From Acestrorhynchus altus (taxonomy: Eukaryota; Chordata; Actinopteri; Characiformes; Acestrorhynchidae): DNA of 64,000 nt. Below the pieces are notes generated by a model, which was given only the letters and a program-made list of their open reading frames with translations, made no database searches and was not told where the DNA came from. Every line of letters starts with the position of its first letter. Within the stretch, counting starts at the first letter, position 1. Below are positions 59,301-64,000 of the stretch, one piece after another. Where the stretch lies: positions 10,159,163 to 10,223,162 of the forward strand of contig CM067515.1 of the NCBI GenBank assembly GCA_034509495.1, in the 5' to 3' direction. The translations under genes were made by a program, and so were the position numbers.

Positions 59301-60632
59301 TTGAGCTCTTCAAACTTTTACCAACAATCAAAGACCTTAATTAGCTTGTTAGGGCTGTGACTATGAAAAGGCAGGTGATGCAGATTTCAAAGCTGATGTA
59401 TAATTATAAATTCTCTGACTCCTTGACTTTGATCCCACCAATCAGGAGCCCTGGGCTCTCCTAAGCAGCTACATAGCATAGCAGGAGAAGGGTATTATAA
59501 GAGTTTTCTTTTGACCATTTACTCATTTTGTAATTTAATTAAGAAAAACCAGTTAAGAAGGAATGAAGGAGGTCAATTTCAGGACTGGGAGAACAAAAAC
59601 TTAATTGCAATAACCTAAAAGGCAAATCAAAAACTGAAGCTCACAGCAAAATTAGAACTACCGTATTTTCCAGACTATAAGCCGCTACTTTTTTCCACGC
59701 TTTAAACCAGGTGGCTTATAATGAGGTGCAGCTTTTTCTTCTTATATGTGTTATTTTCCAGGGTGCGGCTTATAGTCCGGTGCAGCTTATAGTCCAGAAA
59801 ATATGGTAGTTGCCACAAAATTAGACATTTTCAAAGAAACATCTAAACAGGCCTCATGCATTTTGGAAAGAAGTCCTGGACTGATGAAGGTAAACTAGGT
59901 GCAGAATTTCATGTAAAGAATACCTCTCCAACTGTTAAGCATTGAGTTTGTTGCAGTCTGTGACACAGGGTAGAATGAAAATTAAAAAAAACAAAAAAAC
60001 AAAAAAAAAAAAACAGCAAGAAGAAGCAAAAAATACACTGTAAGAATGCTGAAGATGGCTTCTACAGTAGGGTAATGATACTAAAAACGTCCTCTTCAAC
60101 TTTTCACTTAGTTCAGGGTTCGAGAATCCTGGTCCTAGAGTGCCACACCCCTGCACAGTTTTGTGCTGTTCTTGTTTGAACACAACTGATTATACTCATC
60201 TGTTTACTGCCAGGTTTAGTAGGTCGGTTAGAGCTGGCAAATCAGCAAGCTGTGCAGGAAGTTGGCACTCCAGGACCAGGATTACCTGCTCCTGGCTTAG
60301 GTATTCACAGTAACAGAAATTTTGAGCAGGGGTCAATGACTTTTTACACAGTACTCTCCAGTAACTTTATTTTCTTACAACCTCTCCCTCGCTTTTCCGT
60401 TCTTCAGACTGAAGAGAGTGGCCCTTACACTCAGCTGACTCAGGAAGAGTTGATCACACTGGTGGTGAAGCAGCAAGCTGAGCTCTCAAAGAAAGACACC
60501 AAGATCCTTGAGCTGGAAGACTACATTGACAACCTGCTGGTGCGTGTCATTGAAGAGAAACCCAGCATCCTGTTGGCACTTAACTCTAAAGCGTATAGTG
60601 AGGCTAAGGAGTCGTTTTCATTCGTTCTGTAA
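34432..60632 (+). CDS. rab11fip1: Rab11 family-interacting protein 1 (RCP), full coding region, six exons joined
   Basis: Joined exons: 34432-34781, 50562-50995, 51129-51987, 55894-57810, 58612-58723, 60408-60632; 1298 residues, about the size of the long human isoform as I recall it. Layout: C2 domain (about residues 10-130), conserved basic segment NNMTASMFDLSM, Ser-rich linker, charged helix (about 379-464), NPF and DPF motifs, and the C-terminal Rab11-binding coiled coil (about 1225-1285, ELEDYIDNLLVRVIEE). Known for class I FIPs: effectors that bind Rab11 (RCP also Rab4/Rab14 in reports) and use the C2 domain to reach phosphoinositide-rich membrane in recycling. Skipping exon 4 keeps frame and gives 659 residues, like the shorter RCP form. 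The conserved MSL start fits the family. FIP5 and FIP2 are less likely given the overall match and the adgra2 neighbour. Confidence 0.95.
34918..35256 (+). repeat. 43-base minisatellite with GGAT core
   Basis: Unit GGACTGATGAATATATAAAT then GGAAGGAAAGATGATGGATG and GAT. Copies begin at 34934, 34977 and 35020 exactly 43 bases apart, later copies being shortened. Minus-strand open frames with HPSI/HLSI repeats are its translation artefact. Confidence 0.95.
35935..36090. repeat. Dispersed repeat family C, copy 1
   Basis: CATGGGCCCATCTGGGTTGT, CTAGGCCTACATGGGATCAG, AAGCCTAGTGGGGTCCCAGT, ACAAACCCACTCACCTGG. Similar composition and words (GGGTCCCA, CACCTGG) occur at about 61930-62130. Confidence 0.4.
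36850..36953 (+). mobile_element. LINE 3' terminal fragment
   Basis: TTTGCTGTGGCGACCCCTGG, AGGGAGCAGCCGAAAGAAGA is the characteristic 3' end of a fish non-LTR element; the upstream AAGGTGGACATGGTTGGTGT also fits. Confidence 0.65.
37205..37266 (+). mobile_element. L2-like LINE 3' tail
   Basis: GTTGCTCTGGATAAGGGCGT, CTGCTAAATGCCGTAAATGT, AAATGTAAATG. The same tail ends the longer fragment at 43788-44282. Confidence 0.8.
37440..37880 (-). mobile_element. Non-LTR retrotransposon fragment, reverse transcriptase C-terminal end
   Basis: The minus strand encodes RVRSSVTREELGVEPLLLYT, ERNQLRLLGYLFRMPPGRLP, GEVFQAHPTRRRPQGRPRTR and WRDYV, the typical end of a fish LINE ORF2. The + strand start CCATCCATCTTCCTCCGCTT is its known terminal sequence. 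A second, more decayed copy is at 63336. Confidence 0.88.
39230..39790. promoter_or_regulatory. Candidate conserved noncoding stretch (unproven)
   Basis: Mixed composition, no recognised repeats, between AT-rich repeat-laden flanks. It overlaps a 136-codon open frame (39375-39785) with no domain or splice signals, so regulatory function is the more plausible reading if conserved. Confidence 0.2.
40024..40270. mobile_element. Decayed Tc1-like element
   Basis: AGTACATCTCAGAAAATTAG, AATATTG, GTAAAGTGAC-like sequence, then GAATAATCTGAGAATCTGGA near the other end. Same AT-rich family as 3881 and 11768. Confidence 0.5.
40730..40960. repeat. Dispersed repeat family D, copy 1
   Basis: CACGCTGTATATTTAAATAG, GGAAACCATTTCCACACAAA, TGACCCCCTTATGTTCTTTT, GATACGATATTGTGATATAG. 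Parallel words occur at 44355-44720. Confidence 0.65.
41170..41290. repeat. Possible DNA transposon end
   Basis: AGAGATATCCTGGTCCAGTT and GAGTATTAGCTGATACCAAT, CCGATCC resemble a fish repeat family with GATCCGATACC-type ends. A possibly related end lies near 45290-45350. Confidence 0.35.
42650..42905. repeat. Dispersed repeat family B, copy 2
   Basis: TAGGCACTGACCACTGCTGA, GATGTTCTGACCCAG, TCTAGCCATCACATTGGTTC, TGCTTCAACACATCAACTTC, GGTGTTAATGTTATGGCTCG. A fuller copy of the repeat at 26030. Confidence 0.65.
43674..44720. repeat. Dispersed repeat family D, copy 2, split by a LINE fragment
   Basis: The left part (43674-43760: GCTTGGGCAATATATCGTAT) and right part (44290-44720: GAGGATATGAGC, GCATGCTGTATATTTGAATA, GAGCCATTTCCACACAAACA) flank the LINE at 43788-44282. 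Confidence 0.55.
43788..44282 (+). mobile_element. L2-like LINE 3' fragment
   Basis: The + strand encodes AKNGPATPYTMATVKTRAVS, ALFDPPSLRMQGKHVSRLFS and VLAPKRWNELALGVQTAESL, FKRRLKTHLFQEYL, the end of an L2/CR1-type ORF2. It is followed by TCTGGAAAAGGGCGTCTGCT, AAATGCCGCAAATGTAAATG. Confidence 0.9.
45222..45246. repeat. (ATG)n microsatellite
   Basis: About eight ATG units. Confidence 0.9.
45370..46010. repeat. Cluster of GGTTCTTT-type MITE fragments
   Basis: Repeated words GGTTCTGTAAAGGTTCTTCA, GGCATCACTCAAAGAACC, AAAAGGATCTTTGATGGGTC, AAAGAACCAAAAGGTGGC, GGAACCACTTTTGTTTCCAT and AGGTTCTTCACAC. This is a family scattered through the window (13152, 18735, 24357, 44785, 54462, 62139). Confidence 0.6.
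47399..47600. mobile_element. Decayed Tc1-like fragment
   Basis: ACTAGTGCATTTTACCAAAT, TAATATTG and TTTTCACAAGTTATATGCCA parallel the other TAGTGCATCT-type copies. A poly-T run (47608-47627) follows. Confidence 0.45.
48887..48915. repeat. Poly-T tract
   Basis: 29 consecutive T; possibly the A tail of a reversed retroposon, but no body was recognised. Confidence 0.95.
49556..49790 (+). mobile_element. tRNA-derived SINE (family S), 5'-truncated
   Basis: GTCGGTTTGAATCCCTGAAC (B-box), TTTGAGCAAGGCACTGAACA, ATAGGGCTGCCCACCGCTCA and ACTGCCCCCTGGTGTGTGAA match the minus-strand copy at 32850-33133. Confidence 0.7.
50562..50995 (+). CDS. rab11fip1: rab11fip1 exon 2
   Basis: Between tctgttttcag and gtaaat (434 bases). 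It encodes WYKLVDKNGKADKERGEVLL, DIQFLRNNMTASMFDLSMQD, SDSASAIVPSTVSQVLTDSE and KLKSLFAPKSNLHRGVSQSM. The first part closes the C2 domain; RNNMTASMFDLSM and SASAI-PST are hallmark class I FIP blocks. Confidence 0.96.
50996..51128 (+). other. rab11fip1: rab11fip1 intron 2 (133 bases)
   Basis: The short intron has a CTCTCTTTCTCTCTCT tract that serves as the polypyrimidine tract. Confidence 0.92.
51129..51987 (+). CDS. rab11fip1: rab11fip1 exon 3 (charged helix)
   Basis: Between aactcacag and gtatgt (859 bases). It encodes HKRTSSTDSKLSLGPFSLLN, NNLCINGSHVYAEE (conserved), then a Glu/Arg/Lys helix from about 51479 to 51736 (RLQELLERQEEQERKR and onward), FEEIPLSPDTTNPFLE with an NPF motif at 51866-51874, and ends AVKPR split with the next exon. 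Antisense Leu/Phe-rich open frames here are shadows of the charged helix. Confidence 0.95.
52880..53227. mobile_element. Foldback (palindromic) MITE, copy 2
   Basis: The left arm CTTTCACCTTGATCTTCAAC, GTTCAGGAC and the right arm GTCCTGACCATTGAAGATCA, GGGTGAAGGG are inverted copies. The loop contains CACCACCACTATGTCCATGT. A TCTGTAATTGTAGATTTACA tail is shared with copy 1 at 12205. Confidence 0.82.
53228..53667 (+). mobile_element. Internally deleted Tc1-type element
   Basis: The left end TATATGTCCAAACGTTTGTG and right end GTCCAAATACTTTTGTCAGT are those of a Tc1 family; internal text such as TGGCAGGCGTGGACTGGAGA matches its non-coding left part. The transposase is missing. It contains the (CA)n at 53319-53370. 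Confidence 0.72.
53319..53370. repeat. (CA)n microsatellite
   Basis: About 26 CA units inside the Tc1-type element. Confidence 0.97.
54068..54170 (+). mobile_element. tRNA-like SINE head (tentative)
   Basis: TTGCTTGGTGATTAGAGCTC resembles an A box and GCTTGTGGGTTTGATACACT a B box, at tRNA-like spacing. No intact cloverleaf. Confidence 0.35.
55894..57810 (+). CDS. rab11fip1: rab11fip1 exon 4 (large cassette exon)
   Basis: Between tgctctttggcag and gtgaga; 1917 bases (639 codons, multiple of three), with the same phase on both flanks. It encodes disordered Ser/Pro/Lys-rich sequence: LVLSPKPHTDNTNPLDSPVT, YRDPFESG (DPF at 56015), PTLPLPDYEALFPKKRHGVM, SDPFPNDKLISQDPWALPQQ, LTPEDFDSIFG, then three 13-residue DPFF-type repeats (57281-57397). 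An open frame extends upstream to 55787, but the acceptor at 55893 sets the start. Its alternative use matches the long and short isoforms known in mammals. Confidence 0.93.
57281..57397 (+). repeat. rab11fip1: Three tandem 39-base coding repeats (DPFF type)
   Basis: Units DNRTDPFFGLVAS, ENNRDPFFESVAS and KDQRKSFVESLAP, 13 residues each. The third has lost DPFF. Confidence 0.85.
57811..58611 (+). other. rab11fip1: rab11fip1 intron 4
   Basis: 801 bases, AT-rich, no recognised repeat or gene. Confidence 0.85.
58612..58723 (+). CDS. rab11fip1: rab11fip1 exon 5
   Basis: Between tttgtcctcag and gtatgc (112 bases). It encodes PHPVKPLSSTESPSSSSICV and GKDLKTPIIREVDQKWK. Joined directly to exon 3 it gives AVKPR-PHPVKPL, which parallels human VKPR-LHPVKPM as recalled, supporting exon 4 skipping. 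Confidence 0.9.
59658..59809. mobile_element. Foldback MITE
   Basis: CTACCGTATTTTCCAGACTA, TAAGCCGC at one end and GCTTATAGTCCAGAAAATAT, GGTAG at the other are inverted copies; an internal GCGGCTTATAGTCCGG repeats the arm. Total 152 bases. Confidence 0.85.
60117..60283. mobile_element. hAT-type palindromic MITE
   Basis: TTCGAGAATCCTGGTCCTAG, AGTGCCACACCCCTGCACAG at one end and CTGTGCAGGAAGTTGGCACT, CCAGGACCAGGATTA at the other form a long imperfect palindrome. It lies 125 bases before exon 6. Confidence 0.75.
60408..60632 (+). CDS. rab11fip1: rab11fip1 exon 6 (Rab11-binding domain)
   Basis: After cgttcttcag; 74 codons and TAA (60630-60632). It encodes GPYTQLTQEELITLVVKQQA, ELSKKDTKILELEDYIDNLL and VRVIEEKPSILLAL, the FIP Rab-binding coiled coil; YIDNLLVRV is the core. 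The last residues (SKAYSEAKESFSFVL) differ from the basic end of the human protein. Confidence 0.96.
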   Translation, partial: TEESGPYTQLTQEELITLVVKQQAELSKKDTKILELEDYIDNLLVRVIEEKPSILLALNSKAYSEAKESFSFVL

Positions 60633-61929
60633 CCCAATGAGAGTAAGGTGGGGGCTGAATGGCGTAGATTTTAGGATCTGGTTTTGGGTTCAGGTTCTGT
60701 CCCTGGTATTTGTAGATGAATGACTCAAGAACCAGTCATCAATTGTGGTATTATATGCAGTGACCTGCACATTCTGGCTTCACATTCATTCCATCAGACT
60801 TGAGGCACACCAAGATCTGCTTTTCATCTTGTATTGATTTAACATCTGTGGAAATTGAAGGCAAATTGAGTGTTTGGACTTCTTCCACTGTGTGTAAATC
60901 TTAATGTAGCCATATTTCTACAAACAAAGGTTCTGTTTTCCTGCTGTGAATCTGCTGAAGTTTTTTAATCTTAAGCACTTTTTGCCCACATGGGAAGATC
61001 TGGTCACAGAAGGGTGACAGATGAAGGATTATGCAATTTATGTCTTAATTCTAAGATGCTTTAATCGTCTACAATAAGAATGAGTTAATAACACTGTGGG
61101 CTGATTTTCTAGATGGGGATTGAACCTAGTATTGGACTAAAGGGCATCGTAAATAAAGCTATAGGACTAGGCTAAATCTTTGTTTAGGAACCAGTGGTGT
61201 ATGTTCTTATGCAAAGCATGTTACATTTAGATGACAACGGGTGATTTATTCCCTACTGTAAGTGCAATGCTTCCACTCCAGGTGTTTGGGCTGTTTTTGT
61301 GAAAACTGCAGTTTTTGCTTTTGAGATTTTTTTCCCCCAAAAATCTGAAAAGGCTTAATGGTTCTTTTTGATTTTCTACTAAGTACAACCTTGTTTCAGT
61401 ACAGTACAGTACAGTGCCTGTATTTGTGCTGTTTTGATCTTCAATGTCTTAGATGATGGTTGTAAGTTGGGTGATACAGTTCAGTTGATGGTCACACTGC
61501 TGTAGAATTGTACACTAATGGCAGGCATTAGAGGTATGGTTACAAGTCTTTTACCAACAAGTCTTCTCCAAGCTGACACACACCCAGTCTTAAATAGTTT
61601 TAAGACCAGTCGGGCTGCTTTTTCCAGACCTGCTGTAAATTTCAAATGCACAAAAATTAGATTTTCTATGTTTGAAGATATTTTAGCCTTTGATTATTTA
61701 TTGTTTTGACTACTGTCCTGAATCTTTATTCACATAATTGCTTTATTCAGGACAGCTTTTCTATGTTGTAATATATATTTATTTACTACATGTACATTCT
61801 TAAAATTGAAGGTGTACAACAACTGGTTCTTAATGATGCCATGGAATAATCATTTTAGGATCATAAACAGCCATTGTGCTGAAGTGTGTGCGACGAAACT
61901 TAAATGTTTAAGAAAGTGTGTATATTTGT

Positions 61930-62215
61930 ATGTATGGGCAGATAACATACCCATGTGTTGGCCCCACATATGGATGCCCACAAGTGTCACTGATGGGGCC
62001 ACGGGAAATTGGGGGCTGTAACGATGAGGTCTGTAAGGGTATCCCAACTGGGTCCCACTAACAACACACATACTAACCAACTCAAGAGCCCATTTCCACC
62101 TGGAAACCACCCAACCCACATTCCACTCACAGGTGGCTGAAAAGGTTCTTTATAGAACCACAAATGGTTCTTCTATGGCATTGCTAAAAATAGCACCTTT
62201 CCTTTTTCGAGTGTA
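61930..62215. repeat. Dispersed repeat (family C copy 2) and MITE end
   Basis: CCATGTGTTGGCCCCACATA, GGGGCCACGGGAAATTGGGG, CAACTGGGTCCCACTAACAA, ACTCACAGGTGG. Then AAAGGTTCTTTATAGAACCA, CAAATGGTTCTTCTATGGCA, a MITE end. Confidence 0.5.
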
Positions 62216-62585
62216 CAGTTGAGGAACATAGTTCCTTGGAAATTTCCAAAAGCTTCCAAAATGAACCGGGTTATTGAAGATAAAGGCAGGTTTTATTTTT
62301 CAGACACTGTAAATGAGTCGACTTGTTATCCTGTGAATAAGAGCTTGTCGTGCAGTGTGCTCACGCAGGTATTGCTGTAACAGGCCAGATTCTGTTACTG
62401 CTGTGGGAGCAGTGCTGTGCCACTGGTTGCCTTGCATGTGTGGCTGCCATTGTTGCCACGACTTGGATCCTGTTTGAGGCTTTAAGGTCATTGCAATAAG
62501 ACTGGTTTGATTTGCGTACCTGTGCCTTCTCTGTTCTCACTATTTAATACTTTCTTTCTAAATTCTTATGATCAAAGATATTTTG

Positions 62586-62705
62586 AATAAAATATGTATT
62601 TTCTTGTTTAATAAAGTGTATCTGTTTATTGCATTGAGAGTTTTTGTAATATTCTTAATAATTTCTGTAGCTTTGTGTACATTTATCTGCTCTAAACTCA
62701 ATAAA
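62586..62705 (+). terminator. rab11fip1: Cluster of poly(A) signals, rab11fip1
   Basis: AATAAA at 62586-62591, 62610-62615 and 62700-62705 in an AT-rich setting about 2 kb after the stop codon. Confidence 0.65.
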
Positions 62706-63218
62706 TCTATGGAACAACATAATATTCTGCATTTGTGTTTCACTACTAAATGATCCATGTTTTCGCAGGTTCCTCAGTGCAGTCATTTAGAACGTTTTGT
62801 GCTTAATCATGTGTTTTGTGGGCGGAGCTTAACTTGTGGCAGAAAATCGCAGTTGGCGTACTGTCAGTTGTAGGAAAGTGGGGAATATGGGTTATTAATT
62901 ATTTTTATTTTAAGCATCTCTGTCATTTCACTTCACTTCCTACTGGATTTCTGCCGCCTCAATGCACATGCAACTGCCAGTCACATAACCGTGACACTTC
63001 CCAAAATGGTCAATAAGGATCTGGCTTCTAATTAATGGGAGTGGAATGTTCCTTCATATTTTGTCAGCATTAGAATTTCAATTCAGCAATGTAGCCAAGC
63101 TGTTAGAGGAAACAGGGACTGAAAAAGAAAAAAATGATTAATCAGTTTAAAATTAATGGAGATACATGACCAAACTAAGAACACTGAAAAAAAAACTATC
63201 ATATTGATATTTATATAT

Positions 63219-63220
<2 letters not shown>

Positions 63221-63256
<36 letters not shown>
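63221..63256. repeat. (AT)n microsatellite
   Basis: About 18 AT units. Confidence 0.97.
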
Positions 63257-63258
<2 letters not shown>

Positions 63259-63335
63259 TCTATAGGTTAACTAGTGAAACCAAATTGATACAAATAAAAC
63301 CAGAATAAAATGATAATTGTTTGTTTTAAAAATTC

Positions 63336-63527
63336 TATCCATCCATTCACCATCTGCTGCTTATCTGGGCTCTGGGTCATGGCAACAGGAGCCTCAGCAA
63401 AGAGCCCTAGACCTCCTCCCCAGCAAATACTTCCAGTTTACATTCTTCCGCGAAGAATCCAGGGTGTTTCCAAGTCAGATCAGAGATCTGATCTCTCCAT
63501 CGTGTCATTGTGTCTTCACCAATGCCT
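63336..63527 (-). mobile_element. Decayed non-LTR retrotransposon end
   Basis: CCATCCATTCACCATCTGCT, GCTTATCTGGGCTCTGGGTC and AGCCCTAGACCTCCTCCCCA are a diverged version of the element at 37440-37880. Confidence 0.65.
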
Positions 63528-63924
63528 TTAAAAAATACATTTTAAAATCCAACAAAGTAAGATTTTAGACCAACCACAACCAAACACAATGCAAAAATTT
63601 AAATCAAAAATAAGATAAAAAATAAACACAATCTAAAATGGCTCATAAGACATATAAGGATACTAATAGTAAAACAGGAGTAAAATTAAACTATGACTAA
63701 TATAAATAATGCTAAATAAGTAAAGGGGGTTAGAACTCCGGCAGTATGCAGCAAGCAGGGCTCACACATCCACTAGATGGCAACATCAGTCCTTGTTTGC
63801 CACAGTGAGAAACGCTACACCAGTGGATCTCAATCCTGGGCATAGAGTTCGACACAGCAAGGACTTGGCATTTAGACCCAGTGTGTTGGAATTGTTAATA
63901 CAGATAGTTGTATTAGTGGAATCT

Positions 63925-64000
63925 AAGTGTTTCTCAACCCTGCTCCTGGAGGCAACCCTGCACATTTTAGAGCTTTTTGCTGCCCACAGTATACCTGATT
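63925..64000. mobile_element. hAT-type MITE end, cut by the window
   Basis: TTTCTCAACCCTGCTCCTGG, AGGCAACCCTGCACATTTTA matches one arm of the family seen at 60117-60283. Confidence 0.6.

Larger units (their letters stand above)
58724..60407 (+). other. rab11fip1: rab11fip1 intron 5
   Basis: 1684 bases with two palindromic MITEs (59658-59809 and 60117-60283) and an A-rich run near 59978-60014. The rest is AT-rich and unassigned. Confidence 0.8.
60633..62720 (+). other. rab11fip1: rab11fip1 3'UTR
   Basis: Runs from the TAA to the poly(A) cluster. It includes a proximal AATAAA at 61152-61157, which could give a short 3'UTR of about 0.5 kb. Repeat C/MITE material occupies about 61815-62215. Confidence 0.6.
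62721..64000. other. Intergenic DNA downstream of rab11fip1
   Basis: No gene seen. It contains an (AT)n tract, a LINE terminal fragment (63336-63527) and half a hAT-type MITE at the window end. Confidence 0.7.

Overview
This window looks like a piece of a ray-finned fish nuclear genome. It has spliced genes with GT/AG introns, vertebrate protein families, CA/TG microsatellites, and many decayed Tc1/mariner elements, foldback MITEs, tRNA-derived SINEs and non-LTR retrotransposon tails. The repeat mix resembles otophysan fish (characins, catfish and relatives), but that placement is a guess from memory of repeat families. Bacterial concepts (operons, ribosome binding sites, CRISPR) do not apply.

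Two protein-coding genes lie on the + strand. The first is adgra2 (gpr124), an adhesion GPCR. Seventeen exons from 3102 to 29738 encode LRRs, an LRRCT, an Ig domain, a hormone-receptor motif, a GAIN/GPS region, seven membrane segments and a long tail ending in the PDZ ligand ETTV. Its signal-peptide exon and at least one further N-terminal exon lie before base 1. Its 3'UTR probably runs to a cluster of poly(A) signals at 32517-32637. The second is rab11fip1, a class I Rab11 family-interacting protein. Six exons from 34432 to 60632 encode an N-terminal C2 domain, a disordered middle with a charged helix and NPF/DPF motifs, and the C-terminal Rab11-binding helix. A GC-rich promoter sits at about 33780-34430 and poly(A) signals at 62586-62705. 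All splice junctions keep frame: rab11fip1 reads as 1298 codons, or 659 if the large exon 4 is skipped.

Layout: 1-3101 adgra2 intron; 3102-10476 LRR and LRRCT exons; 12668-13810 Ig and hormone-receptor exons; 15569-20310 GAIN/GPS exons; 23330-28258 TM1-TM4; 28259-29738 TM5-TM7 and tail; 29739-about 32660 3'UTR; about 32660-33780 intergenic with a SINE; 33780-34781 promoter and exon 1; 34782-50561 a 15.8 kb repeat-rich intron; 50562-51987 exons 2-3; 55894-57810 exon 4; 58612-60632 exons 5-6; 60633-about 62720 3'UTR; then repeat-rich intergenic DNA to 64000.

The two proteins have no known direct partnership. ADGRA2 acts with RECK at the endothelial surface to promote Wnt7 signalling; RAB11FIP1 steers recycling endosomes. 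Their adjacency matches human 8p11.23, which is why the GPCR is called adgra2 rather than adgra3. I found no convincing undescribed biological system. The most notable points are a GPS motif lacking its usual histidine, splice sites built on or beside repeats, a frame-neutral 1.9 kb cassette exon, a 13-residue DPFF triplication, and several unique intronic stretches that could be enhancers.
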